NCBI RefSeq assembly: GCF_002251755.1 | Contig: NZ_NOXT01000125.1 | Location: 109,095 to 173,094 of the forward strand | DNA: 64,000 nucleotides | Source: Sandarakinorhabdus cyanobacteriorum | GTDB lineage: Bacteria > Pseudomonadota > Alphaproteobacteria > Sphingomonadales > Sphingomonadaceae | Direction of reading: 5' to 3' | Shown: positions 49,857 to 58,102 of the stretch, one piece after another | How the letters are laid out: each line of letters opens with the position of its first letter | How positions within the stretch are numbered: the first letter of the stretch is position 1 | Made by a program: the position numbers and the translations under genes | Notes under the pieces: generated by a model | Told to the model about the DNA's origin: nothing | The model's database searches: none | The model's input: the letters and a program-made list of their open reading frames with translations, nothing else

Positions 49857-50401
49857 GCGGCCGAGCGGAAATTGTTGTTGTTGGTGTGATCGCCGGCCAG
49901 CCAGCGCTTCAGTTCGGCATGGGCGTTGGCGCGGCGCTGCGCATCAAGGGCGGGATCAAGCGCTTCAGGTGCATCATAGGTGAATTCGAGGATCATGCCG
50001 TTGGGATCGGTGACATAGACCGAGCGGCAATAGCCATGTTCCAGCACATAGGTGGCTGGTTCCGTGATGCCGGCGGCCTTGATGCGGGCTTCCAGCGCTT
50101 CCTGCGTGTCCTTGTCCACATGCAGGGCGATGTGGATGAACGGGCTCGACGGGATGTCGGGACCAAACTCGGCCTGGTCGGCCGGATCGGCGAACTGGAA
50201 GAAGGCCAGGCACGAGCCGTCGTTCAGTTCGAAGAAGACGTGGCAATAAGTGCGCAGCTTGCCGAACAGCTCGTCGGCTTCCGTCCAGGTGGCGATCAGC
50301 GGCAGGCCGATCACATCCTCGTAAAAGGCGCGCGTCGCCTCCAGATCCTTGGTGACATAGGCGGTGTGGTGCAGGCGATTGGGACGGCGGGTGATGGTCA
50401 T
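49853..50401 (-). CDS. VOC-family protein (ring-cleavage dioxygenase-like or isomerase)
   Basis: 182 residues with a single VOC domain: RLHHTAYVTKDLEATRAFYE (His ligand in HHTAY), SPFIHIALHVDKDTQEALEA (second His), and SVYVTDPNGMILEFTYDAPE (terminal Glu). The H-H-E set matches a metal-dependent extradiol-type or glyoxalase-type site. It starts 25 bases after the WrbA-like gene. An extradiol cleavage or a glyoxalase-like isomerisation are both possible. Confidence 0.82.
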   Translation of the reverse strand: MTITRRPNRLHHTAYVTKDLEATRAFYEDVIGLPLIATWTEADELFGKLRTYCHVFFELNDGSCLAFFQFADPADQAEFGPDIPSSPFIHIALHVDKDTQEALEARIKAAGITEPATYVLEHGYCRSVYVTDPNGMILEFTYDAPEALDPALDAQRRANAHAELKRWLAGDHTNNNNFRSAA

Positions 50402-50426
50402 GATGCTCTCCTCCCCCAAAGGATAA

Positions 50427-51029
50427 TCAGCCAAACAGCTTTTTCGCAATCTCGGCGGTGTGGCGGCCCTGGAAGCGGGCGCCGTCGAGCTCGTTGGTCG
50501 ACGGCTGGCGGCTGCCATCGCCGGCGGCCAGCGTCGAAGCGCCATAGGGCGTGCCGCCGCTGATTTCGGTCATGATGCTGTTGCCGGCAAAGCTGTAGGG
50601 CAGGCCAACGATGATCATGCCGTGGTGCAGCAGCGTGGTGTGAATGCTGGTCAACGTCGTTTCCTGGCCGCCATGCTGGCTGGCGGTGGCGACAAAGGCG
50701 CCGCCCAGCTTGCCGATCAGCGCGCCCTTGGCCCACAGGCCGCCGGTTTGATCGAGGAAGTTGCGCATTTGGGCCGCCATGTTGCCAAAGCGGGTGGGCG
50801 TGCCGATGATGATGGCGTCATAATCGGCGAGCTCGTTCGGATCGGCGATCGCGGCCGCTTGCTCAGTCTTGTAGAAGAAGGCGGCGGCGGTGTCGGCGGG
50901 GACCAGTTCGGGCACCCGCTTCACCACGGCTTTGACACCATCGACACTGGCCGCGCCCTCGGCCACGGCGTTGGCCATGGCCTCCACATGCCCCCAGGAG
51001 GAGTAATAGAGGACGAGAACGCGGGCCAT
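50427..51029 (-). CDS. NAD(P)H:quinone oxidoreductase, WrbA type
   Basis: 200 residues of the flavodoxin-like WrbA family: [20 protein letters not shown] (FMN phosphate loop), [20 protein letters not shown] with LDQTGGLW, and [19 protein letters not shown]. It would carry out two-electron reduction of a quinone in the cytoplasm, compatible with hydroquinone/quinone intermediates in aromatic catabolism. The ATG at 51029 follows the TonB-receptor stop by 16 bases. Confidence 0.93.
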   Translation of the reverse strand: MARVLVLYYSSWGHVEAMANAVAEGAASVDGVKAVVKRVPELVPADTAAAFFYKTEQAAAIADPNELADYDAIIIGTPTRFGNMAAQMRNFLDQTGGLWAKGALIGKLGGAFVATASQHGGQETTLTSIHTTLLHHGMIIVGLPYSFAGNSIMTEISGGTPYGASTLAAGDGSRQPSTNELDGARFQGRHTAEIAKKLFG

Positions 51030-51045
51030 TGTTCGTGCCTTTCGA

Positions 51046-53217
51046 TCAGAAGTTGAAGCTGGCTTCGATGCCATAGCGGCGCGGGCGCGCCTTGAACACG
51101 AAGCCGCCGGGCGAGAATTCGGCGTTATAGATGCTGTTGGTGAGGTTCTGGCTGAAGGCCGTCACGCTCCACTTGTTGGTGGAGACGCCAAGGCGGGCAT
51201 CAATGATGTCCACCGGGTTGCGGCTGGTGGAGTTTTCGACATCCCACCAGGTGCGCCCGGTGCAGCGATAATCGACGCGGGCGTTGAGGTTCAGATCCTC
51301 GGTCAGCGGGCGGACATAGTTGATGCCGGCGTTCAACGTGTAGCGACTGATCAGCGGCAGTTCGTTGCCGATGCGGCGGGCGTCGGCGAAGCGCTTGATG
51401 TTGCTGTCGGTATAGCCAAGGCCAAAGTTGATATCGAGGCCCTTCATCGGCCGCAGATTGGCTTCCAGTTCAAAGCCCTTGATCTGCGCCAGCGGCACGT
51501 TGCCGAGGTTTTGCGTGGAGTTGGCGGCCAGGAAGACGAAGAAATAGCTGTTTTCGGTGCGGGTCGAGAAGGCGGCCGCGTTGAAGGTCAGCAGCTTGTC
51601 ATCCGTCTGCGTCTTGGCGCCGACTTCCCAGGTTTCGGCCACTTCGGCGTTGAAGATATCGCCGACGCCGACGATGCCGTTGCCGGCTGCCACGGCGCCA
51701 ACACCGGTCTGGTTGAAGCCGCCCGAGCGGAAGCCACGGCTCCAGCCGCCATAGAGGGTGATATTGTCCACCGGCTTGTAGGTCAGGGTGAACTTGGGCT
51801 GCCAGCTCTGGAAGCTGCGCTTGCGCACATCGCCGCTGCGGCCCTGCGGGAAGCCGGGCACGTTGGGCAGGAAGGCGGTGGGGGTAAGCGTGGTGTTCTC
51901 ACGCGTGTCGCGGTCATAGCGCAGCGAGGCATCGACGCGCAGCTGCTCGTTCACCTTCCAGCTGGTGTTCGCGAACAATGCCCAGGCAAAGTTATCCTGA
52001 CTGTCGGACAGGAAGCTGAACTGCGGATTGCGCGGATCGGTCGACGGGGTGCGGAACACCGGGAACACGCCCTGGCCGGTATCGATCATGTTGCCGGTGG
52101 AAATGAAGCGCTTGGTGCCGACCATGTAGGAGCCGACGACGAACTGCAGCGGCTTGTCGGCCGGCGATTCATAGCGCAGCTCGTTCGACCAGGCGTCCAC
52201 TTCCAGGAACTGGCTTTGGTTGAGGTCGAAGCCGAAGAACTGGAAGAATAGCGATTCGCGGATCGGCAGGAAGTTGAAGGCGTCGCCGGTCAGCACTTCC
52301 GTCAGCCGGTCATAGCTGAAGACGTTCTGCACGGTGCCGAAATCGCCGCTGTATTTGACCTTCAGCGCGGCGTTCCACATCTCGCGGTCGTTCTGGCCGC
52401 GGTTGTTGACACGCACCGGCAGCGAGGTGTCGTTCACATCGTTGACGATGTTGAAATAAAGCGCCTGGGTCTGCAGGTTGGAATAGGCGACGCGCAGATC
52501 GACATCGAGGCCGGCGGTGGGGTTCCACAGCAGATTGCCGCGCAAGTTCAGATCCTTGATCGGATCGGCCTTTTCGTTGAGGAACGTGTTGCGGATGAAA
52601 CCATCGGTGTCATACCAGCTGCCCGACAGGCGGAATTTCAGATTTTCGGCGACCGGGCCGGAAACATTGCCGCGCACATAATAGCCAAAGCCATTGTCCA
52701 CCCCGGCGGTGATCTTGCCGCTGAGCTCATCGGTGGGGGCCTTGGAGCGGATGATGATGGCGCCGCCGATGGCGTTGCGGCCATAGAGACCGCCCTGCGG
52801 GCCCTTCAGCACTTCGATCTGTTCGATGTCGAACAGTTCCTGGTTGAATTGGGCCGGGTTCACCTGCTGGATGCCATCGACGATGACGGCGACCGAGGGT
52901 TCGGAATTGCGGGCCTGGGTGATGCCGCGGATGATGACGAAGGCGTTGCCGGCGTTCTGGGTTTCAACGAGGTTGACGTTGCTGGTCAGGCCGATGAAGT
53001 CACCCGGCCGTTCGATACCGGCAGACTGGATGGTGGCGCTGGTGAAGGCGGCCGCGGCGGCCGGCGTGTTCTGCAGCGTGTCGGCGCGGCGGGTGGCGGT
53101 GACGATGATCTCGCCCTCGTCCTTCGGCGCTTCAGCGGTCTGGGCGAAGGCCGGCAGCGCGACCAGGGCGGAGGTGGCCAACAGGCGGGCCGCGTGACGG
53201 GCGAAATTCATCTGCAT
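51046..53217 (-). CDS. TonB-dependent outer-membrane receptor (copy 3)
   Basis: 723 residues with a signal peptide ([15 protein letters not shown]), TonB-box-like [16 protein letters not shown], plug ([36 protein letters not shown]) and barrel ending [12 protein letters not shown]. The ATG at 53217 has GGGGAGG seven bases upstream. First gene of a four-gene minus operon (receptor, WrbA, VOC, hydrolase). The pair of IclR-type boxes lies 82-113 bases upstream of its start. Confidence 0.93.
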   Translation of the reverse strand: MQMNFARHAARLLATSALVALPAFAQTAEAPKDEGEIIVTATRRADTLQNTPAAAAAFTSATIQSAGIERPGDFIGLTSNVNLVETQNAGNAFVIIRGITQARNSEPSVAVIVDGIQQVNPAQFNQELFDIEQIEVLKGPQGGLYGRNAIGGAIIIRSKAPTDELSGKITAGVDNGFGYYVRGNVSGPVAENLKFRLSGSWYDTDGFIRNTFLNEKADPIKDLNLRGNLLWNPTAGLDVDLRVAYSNLQTQALYFNIVNDVNDTSLPVRVNNRGQNDREMWNAALKVKYSGDFGTVQNVFSYDRLTEVLTGDAFNFLPIRESLFFQFFGFDLNQSQFLEVDAWSNELRYESPADKPLQFVVGSYMVGTKRFISTGNMIDTGQGVFPVFRTPSTDPRNPQFSFLSDSQDNFAWALFANTSWKVNEQLRVDASLRYDRDTRENTTLTPTAFLPNVPGFPQGRSGDVRKRSFQSWQPKFTLTYKPVDNITLYGGWSRGFRSGGFNQTGVGAVAAGNGIVGVGDIFNAEVAETWEVGAKTQTDDKLLTFNAAAFSTRTENSYFFVFLAANSTQNLGNVPLAQIKGFELEANLRPMKGLDINFGLGYTDSNIKRFADARRIGNELPLISRYTLNAGINYVRPLTEDLNLNARVDYRCTGRTWWDVENSTSRNPVDIIDARLGVSTNKWSVTAFSQNLTNSIYNAEFSPGGFVFKARPRRYGIEASFNF

Positions 53218-53298
53218 CTTGTGCCTCCCCAATGCTGGGGCGTGGCCTTCCCGCGCCACGCCCGGCCCATGACGGGCCTTGACCATCGGCGATAGCGT

Positions 53299-53330
53299 TT
53301 CGGTATGCGAACTCAAGTTCGATATGCGAA
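53299..53330. promoter_or_regulatory. Double IclR-type operator (site A)
   Basis: Two 13-nt boxes, TTCGGTATGCGAA (53299-53311) and TTCGATATGCGAA (53318-53330), separated by CTCAAG. The same 13-6-13 arrangement recurs at 55571-55602. It lies between the IclR gene and the TonB-receptor operon. PcaU/PobR-type IclR sites are known to be GTTCG...CGAAC-like. Confidence 0.75.
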
Positions 53331-53399
53331 GTTTGCGCGCACAGATGCCGCACCCCGGCGGGCTGTTGGGCATGTCCTACAGGTGGAAAATGGGGGCGG

Positions 53400-54197
53400 T
53401 CAGCGGGCGAGCGAGCGGGCCAGCATCGGCGTGCGGCGCAATTCCGCCTCGATCTGGCCGGCGGCATCGCGCAGCAGCGGCAGACGCGTGCGCACCAGTT
53501 CATCCTGGCTGATGCGCGTGGTGCTGGTGGAGCAGTTGATCGCCGCCACCACCACGCCTTGCGCATCGCGCACCGGCACCGCGACCGAGACGATGCCATA
53601 ATCCAGCTCGTCGAGCGCGCTGTCGTACTGCCGGTCGCGCACCAGCGCCAGGCGGGCGCGCAGGGCGGCCGGATCGGTCACCGTCCGCTCCGTCATGCGG
53701 GCCAGCGGTCCAGCGGCCAGCAAGTCCTCTACCACAACATCGGCGGCGTAGGACAGCAGCACCTTGCCCATTGAGGTGGCGTGCAGCGGAAAGCGGGTGC
53801 CGACCCCTGCCCCCAACCGGATGCGGCGGTTGCTGGGCACATGGACGACATAGAGGATTTCCCGCCCCGAACGCACCGCGAGGCTGACCGAATCCCCGGT
53901 CGCGTCGGCCAGCGCCTGCAGCGGCGGCACCGCGACGCTTTCGACATTCATCGAGGAGAGATAGGCCGAGCCGAAGGCCAGCACTTCGGGTGTGAGGAGG
54001 AAGCGCCGGCCATCCTGGCGGATATAGCCCAGCGCCACCAGCGTGTTGAGGCAGCGGCGGGCGACCGCCGGCGGCAGATCGGTGGCGGCCGCCACTTCGG
54101 AGAGGGCCATTTCCGGGCGCGTCGCGTCAAAGGCGCGCAGCACCTTCAGCCCCCGTTCCAGCGTCGAGAGATATTCCGGATCCTTGTCCGCACCCAT
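53400..54197 (-). CDS. IclR-family transcriptional regulator
   Basis: 265 residues. N-terminal wHTH: EYLSTLERGLKVLRAFDATR, then MALSEVAAATDLPPAVARRC and LNTLVALGYIRQDGRRFLLT. Effector domain: LRSGREILYVVHVP-type strand (VRSGREILYVVHVPSNRRIR), LHATSMGKVLLSY, and LDELDYGIVSVAVPVRDAQG. It resembles the PcaR/PobR branch, which senses aromatic acids. I take the ATG at 54197; a TTG directly after the CoA-transferase stop (54233) is an alternative. Cotranscribed with the CoA-transferase; the two double boxes are its probable binding sites. Confidence 0.9.
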   Translation of the reverse strand: MGADKDPEYLSTLERGLKVLRAFDATRPEMALSEVAAATDLPPAVARRCLNTLVALGYIRQDGRRFLLTPEVLAFGSAYLSSMNVESVAVPPLQALADATGDSVSLAVRSGREILYVVHVPSNRRIRLGAGVGTRFPLHATSMGKVLLSYAADVVVEDLLAAGPLARMTERTVTDPAALRARLALVRDRQYDSALDELDYGIVSVAVPVRDAQGVVVAAINCSTSTTRISQDELVRTRLPLLRDAAGQIEAELRRTPMLARSLAR

Positions 54198-54233
54198 CGC
54201 CTTGGTGTGGCAGGCTTTGGCGGGCGCGGTCAA

Positions 54234-55388
54234 CTATTCTGCCGCTTCGGCACGGCGGCCAAGGATGGCGGCATTGTCCTGCCCGAGCAGCGGCGGCGCG
54301 GTCACATCGAGATTGCGCTGGCCATCGAAGGAAATCGGCGAGCGGATGGTGCGGAATTCGCCCATCGGGCCGGTGGCGGAGACCTGGAGCTGCAGATGGC
54401 GGGCCTGCTCGTTCTCCAGCACCTCCACCGTGGTGGCGACGGGGGCGGTGGGCACTTCGAGCGCGCGCAGCCGGGCCAGCCAGTCGGCGCGCGGGCGGGT
54501 GGCAAAGATCGGCGCCAGATGCGCCACCACATCCTCATAATGGGCGATGCGGGCATCGCGGCTGGCAAAGGCCGGCAGCGCCAGCATGTGGGGCTGTTCC
54601 ACCGCCTGGGCCAGATTTTCCCAGAATTTCGGCGGCGAGCTCATGTGCAGGGCCAGCCACAGGCCGTCGCTGCACTGGAACACATAGGATTGCGACACGT
54701 GCGGGCGGCTATAGGCGTCCATCACCTGGCCGGCGGCAAAAAGATGCGTGAAATCATCAAGGTTGAAGTGGGCCATCGCCTCGAACATCGAGGTTTCGAC
54801 CAGCCGGCCCTGCCCCGTGGCGGCGCGCTGCAACAGGGCGGCGAGCACGCCCTGGGCGGTGTAGAAGCCGGTCATGGCATCGGCGATGGCCGGGCCGACA
54901 ACGCGCGGGTGCACGGGATTGACCAGCAGGCGCAGGAAGCCCGACGCGGCCTGGGCCACGGTGTCAAACGCCGGCCGGTCGGCATCGGGGCCGCTGCTGC
55001 CAAAGCCGGAGATGCTGGCATAGACGAGGCGCGGGTTGAGCGCGTGCAGCCGTTCCCAGTCCACCCCGAGTTTCCTTGCCACGCCGGGGCGGAAATTCTG
55101 GATGAACACATCGGCATCGCGGGCCAGCGCATCGAAGGCAGCCAGATCTTCGGGCTGGCGCGTATCCAGCGTGATCGACTGCTTGTTGCGGTTATAGGTT
55201 TGAAAATGCGGGGAATAAAGCGTGCCCTTGTAGGCGCGGAAGGGATCACCGCTGCCGGGCTGCTCCACTTTGATCACCCGGGCGCCGAGATCGGCGAGCA
55301 GCATGCCGGCACAGGGCCCGGTGATGAACGTGCCCATTTCCAGCACGGTCACACCCGCCAGCGGCAGCGCGGCCTGTTCAGCTTGCAT
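54234..55388 (-). CDS. CaiB/BaiF-family CoA-transferase, copy 4
   Basis: 384 residues: GVTVLEMGTFITGPCAGMLL, ARVIKVEQPGSGDPFRAYKG, YNRNKQSITLDTRQPED, VFIQNFRPGVARKLGVDWER, and the catalytic Asp in RPAFDTVAQAASGF. It activates an acid with CoA for the divergently encoded citryl-CoA-lyase-like enzyme. The ATG at 55388 is 183 bases from site B of the IclR-type operator; a 21-bp tandem array lies between. Confidence 0.9.
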   Translation of the reverse strand: MQAEQAALPLAGVTVLEMGTFITGPCAGMLLADLGARVIKVEQPGSGDPFRAYKGTLYSPHFQTYNRNKQSITLDTRQPEDLAAFDALARDADVFIQNFRPGVARKLGVDWERLHALNPRLVYASISGFGSSGPDADRPAFDTVAQAASGFLRLLVNPVHPRVVGPAIADAMTGFYTAQGVLAALLQRAATGQGRLVETSMFEAMAHFNLDDFTHLFAAGQVMDAYSRPHVSQSYVFQCSDGLWLALHMSSPPKFWENLAQAVEQPHMLALPAFASRDARIAHYEDVVAHLAPIFATRPRADWLARLRALEVPTAPVATTVEVLENEQARHLQLQVSATGPMGEFRTIRSPISFDGQRNLDVTAPPLLGQDNAAILGRRAEAAE

Positions 55389-55423
55389 CACCCATCCTCC
55401 AAAACGCGAAAATCCGTGCGACC

Positions 55424-55528
55424 GTGGCCGCAACCGGCGCCGCCGTGCCCGCCCCGTGCCCCGCGGTGACCGCAGCCGGTGCAGCGGTGACCGCACATCG
55501 GCCGCGGGTGACCGCGCCCGGCGGCCGG
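55424..55528. repeat. Tandem array, 21-bp period, GCGGTGACCGC core
   Basis: A GTG-x-CCGC-like core recurs at 55424, 55445, 55466, 55487 and 55508, exactly 21 bases apart. Units three and four contain GCGGTGACCGC, an 11-nt inverted repeat. It lies in the 5' untranslated region of the CoA-transferase gene. The array at 33362-33488 has the same core and period. Confidence 0.7.
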
Positions 55529-55570
55529 CCCGCGCACAGGCCGGAGCGCCAGCTTGCCCTCCCTAATCTT

Positions 55571-55602
55571 TTCGCATATCGAAGGCAAGTTCGTATTTCG
55601 AA
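55571..55602. promoter_or_regulatory. Double IclR-type operator (site B)
   Basis: TTCGCATATCGAA (55571-55583) and TTCGTATTTCGAA (55590-55602), separated by GGCAAG; architecture identical to site A. It lies between the divergent CoA-transferase/IclR operon and the citryl-CoA-lyase-like gene, 18 bases upstream of the latter's ATG. Confidence 0.78.
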
Positions 55603-55620
55603 ATACTGAGGAGCCCACCC

Positions 55621-56388
55621 ATGCGCATCGGCAAGCAGGATGCCCCCTTCACCGCCATCTGCACATCCGATACCCACCAGATCAAGGTGCGCGGCCAGGA
55701 TTTGACCGGCGAGATCATCGGCAACACCGATTTCATCACCTATTTCTGGATGCTGGTGACCGGCCAGGTGCCGAGCGAGACGCAGAAATTCTTCGCCAAT
55801 GCCGTGCTGTGCGCCATTGCCGAACATGGCCTGGTGCCATCGGTGGTGGCCGCGCGCATGACCTATGCCGCCGCGCCCGAGGCCTTCCACGGTGCCGTGG
55901 CCGCCGGCCTGCTGGGCTGCGGCAGCGTGGTGCTGGGATCGGCCGAGGTGGCCGGGCGGTTCCTGGCGCAGGTGGTGGAAGCCGTGGCAGCGGGGGGCGA
56001 TGCCGAAGCCGCGGTGCGGGCGCTGCGCGCCGAGAAAAAGGCCATCCCCGGCTTTGGCCATCCCCAGCACAGCGAAGGCGACCCGCGCGCCAACCTGCTG
56101 CTGAAGCTGGCCGCCGAGCATGGCGTGGAGGGCGCGCACATCAAGGCGCTGCGCGATGTGCAGGCCGCCCTGCCCGCCGTGCTGGGCCGACCGCTGCCGA
56201 TCAACGTGAATGGCGCGATCCCGGCGGTGATGCTGGATGTCGGCTTCCCGCTGGCCGCGCTGAAGGGCATTTCGCTGCTGGCCCGCACCGCCAGCCTGAT
56301 CGGCCATCTGCAGGAAGAAACCGAGCGGCCGATCGGTTTCATCATGAGCGGCGCGGCGGCGGCGGCGATTGGTTATGACGGGCCGTGA
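55621..56388 (+). CDS. Citryl-CoA lyase-like protein (short citrate-synthase family)
   Basis: 255 residues, about the C-terminal two thirds of a citrate synthase. His in CAIAEHGLVPSVVAARM, the second His in AIPGFGHPQHSEGDPRANLL, and SLIGHLQEETERPIGFIMSG match the citryl-CoA-lyase/short citrate-synthase branch. It would cleave a citryl-CoA-like thioester to acetyl-CoA plus an oxo acid. GAGGAG lies 8-13 bases upstream of the ATG. With the CoA-transferase it forms a two-step activation/cleavage pair. Confidence 0.85.
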   Translation: MRIGKQDAPFTAICTSDTHQIKVRGQDLTGEIIGNTDFITYFWMLVTGQVPSETQKFFANAVLCAIAEHGLVPSVVAARMTYAAAPEAFHGAVAAGLLGCGSVVLGSAEVAGRFLAQVVEAVAAGGDAEAAVRALRAEKKAIPGFGHPQHSEGDPRANLLLKLAAEHGVEGAHIKALRDVQAALPAVLGRPLPINVNGAIPAVMLDVGFPLAALKGISLLARTASLIGHLQEETERPIGFIMSGAAAAAIGYDGP

Positions 56389-56430
56389 GGCGCGGGCGCT
56401 GAGGGTAGAGCGGTCGTTTCGACGGGCGAC

Positions 56431-56480
56431 ACCCCTCCGTCGCCCTGCGGGCGCCACCTCCCCTTGCAGGGGAGGATGTG
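56431..56480. repeat. Palindromic intergenic repeat, partial copy
   Basis: ACCCCTCCGTCGCCCTGCGG followed by the hairpin CACCTCCCC-TTGCA-GGGGAGG. It lies after the citryl-CoA-lyase-like gene in a 519-base region (56389-56907) that holds this copy, a broken DUF559 gene and another repeat copy. Confidence 0.7.
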
Positions 56481-56509
56481 GGACTGTTCTTCTTCCCGTT
56501 TGAGGGGAG

Positions 56510-56802
56510 GATGTGGTTGGCTCGCGGGTGGTGGCGGTGGCGAGGATGCGGGTGATGACGGCGTCGCAGTCTGCCAGCACATCGCGGGCGGGGATGCGCA
56601 GGGTGAGGACGCCGTGGGTGGCAAGCCAGGCATCGCGCGCTTGATCGTGGTGCCATTGCGCGGCGTTGTTATGGCTGTCGCCGTCGATTTCCACCGTCAG
56701 GCGATGGGCGGGGCAATAGAAATCCAGAATATAGGGGCCGGCCGGGTGCTGGCGGCGGAGTTGGCGGGCCTTGCGCTGGGTGGATGGCGGGCCATGCAGC
56801 AT
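56510..56802 (-). pseudogene. DUF559 (Vsr-like endonuclease fold) gene remnant
   Basis: Reading on the minus strand from an ATG at 56802 gives LRRQHPAGPYILDFYCPAHR, LTVEIDGDSHNNAAQWHHDQ and GVLTLRIPARDVLADCDAVI, the core of DUF559 proteins with the nuclease-type D...E-x-D residues. The usual N-terminal 25-30 residues are missing and the frame runs on past the domain end without a stop, into repeat sequence. It therefore looks truncated at both ends. A functional short form is less likely. Confidence 0.6.
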
Positions 56803-56860
56803 GGGGGGGGAGGTTGGCAGCGCTGGCGGGCCGGTGCAAGGGCGCGTGCGCCGGGCCTAA

Positions 56861-56907
56861 CCCTTGCGCCTCGCTGCGCTCGGCACCTCCCCTGTGCGGG
56901 GAGGATG
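56861..56907. repeat. Palindromic intergenic repeat, partial copy
   Basis: CCTCGCTGCGCTCGGCACC and the hairpin CCTCCCC-TGTGC-GGGGAGG, ending directly at the stop codon of the MetE-like gene. Confidence 0.7.
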
Positions 56908-58041
56908 TCAGGGCCAGAACTGCCTTGTCGCGATCCGCGCGCCTTCGGCCATGGCGGCCATCTTGGCCCAGACCACGTCAGGATCCACCCCGCCGGAGCC
57001 GGCGTGGATGGAGAAGCCGCAATCGATGCCGGCCATGACATTGTCGCGGCCGACGAGGTGGGCGTAGCGGGCGATGCGCTGGGCGATGAGGCCGGGGTGT
57101 TCGATATAGGGGCTCTGGCATTCGACGACGCCGGGGATGAGCTTCTTGCCGTCGGGCAGCTTGACGGTTTCGAAGATGGCGAATTCGTGGGCGTGGCGCG
57201 GGTTGGCGGCTTCGAACTGGATGGCGTGGGGCCGCGCGGTCCAGATCAGATCGATGATGTCGGCCAGCGGCACGTCGCAATGGTGGGGGCCGGGATAATT
57301 GCCCCAGCACAGGTGCATGCGCATCTGTTCCGGCGCGATGTTGCGGGTGGCATGGTTGAGGGCGGCGATGTTCAGCTCCATCTTCGCCCGGAAGCCCTTC
57401 AGATCAAGATCGCGGAACTGGGTGTGGCGGCCCATGGCGAGATCGGGGCAATCGACCTGCAGGGTGATGCCGGCGGCCGCGATGGCCTCATATTCGTGGC
57501 GCAGGCCTTCGGGGAGCGCCATCACATAATCTTCATCGCTGGTATAAAAATCGTTGCGGAAGAACAGCGCGGTGACGCCGGGCGAGGCGGCGGACATGAA
57601 GGCCTGTTTGCCGGGGTGGGCGGCGATGGCGCGGTTGAGATTGGCGGCATCGATGTGCACCGCCTCCATGTCCTTCGCGGTGATGGGGGCGTTGCAGGCC
57701 GGGGTCTTGCGGTGCTTGCGGCCGGCATCGCCGAAGATGCGCTGCTTGACGCCAGGGAAATCCTCCACATCCTGAAAGACATAGCTGGTGCCGGTGCCGC
57801 CAAAGCCGGTCAGCCGATCCTTGATATAGGTGGCATAGCTGGGCTTTGACTGTTCGCCATCGTTGATGATGTCGATGCCGGCGGCAGCCTGTTTGGCCAC
57901 CACATCGGCGACCGCCTGTTCGATGCGCGCGGCCAGGGCGGCTTCGTCCACGGCGTGGCCTTCTTCACGGGCGATGATCTGATCGAGCAGATCGGCGGCG
58001 CGCGGCAGGCTGCCGACGTGGGTGGTGAGAAAACGGTCCAT
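56908..58041 (-). CDS. Cobalamin-independent methionine synthase (MetE C-terminal)-like protein
   Basis: 377 residues of the MetE/UROD-like barrel, without the N-terminal MetE half: LTTHVGSLPRAADLLDQIIA, GIDIINDGEQSKPSYATYIK, QMRMHLCWGNYPGPHHCDVP (zinc-type His/Cys), IQFEAANPRHAHEFAIFE and VMAGIDCGFSIHAGSG (second Cys). Stand-alone forms like this are rarely true methionine synthases and may transfer methyl groups in catabolism, for example demethylation. The ATG at 58041 is preceded by a perfect hairpin that separates it from the P450 fusion gene. Confidence 0.87.
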   Translation of the reverse strand: MDRFLTTHVGSLPRAADLLDQIIAREEGHAVDEAALAARIEQAVADVVAKQAAAGIDIINDGEQSKPSYATYIKDRLTGFGGTGTSYVFQDVEDFPGVKQRIFGDAGRKHRKTPACNAPITAKDMEAVHIDAANLNRAIAAHPGKQAFMSAASPGVTALFFRNDFYTSDEDYVMALPEGLRHEYEAIAAAGITLQVDCPDLAMGRHTQFRDLDLKGFRAKMELNIAALNHATRNIAPEQMRMHLCWGNYPGPHHCDVPLADIIDLIWTARPHAIQFEAANPRHAHEFAIFETVKLPDGKKLIPGVVECQSPYIEHPGLIAQRIARYAHLVGRDNVMAGIDCGFSIHAGSGGVDPDVVWAKMAAMAEGARIATRQFWP

Positions 58042-58058
58042 GAAGCCTCCCCTTCTGG

Positions 58059-58091
58059 CTGTCGGCGCGCATACCGGCGGCGCGCCGACAG
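58059..58091. terminator. Strong hairpin between two minus-strand genes
   Basis: A perfect 12-bp stem, CTGTCGGCGCGC with GCGCGCCGACAG, and a nine-base loop. It sits between the end of the P450/DyP gene (58103) and the start of the MetE-like gene (58041). No T tract follows on the minus strand, so it may be an attenuator or RNA-stability element rather than a simple terminator. Confidence 0.5.
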
Positions 58092-58102
58092 GGAAAGCGG
58101 AT

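Noticed and set aside
52815..52840. TTCGATGTCGAA resembling an IclR-type box
   Set aside because: It lies within the TonB-receptor coding region in a conserved plug motif and lacks a second box at the 6-base spacing.
55378..56802. Long minus-strand frame joining DUF559 to further downstream sequence as one 474-residue protein
   Set aside because: Only the first part resembles DUF559; the remainder is antisense to the citryl-CoA-lyase-like gene and to the tandem array.
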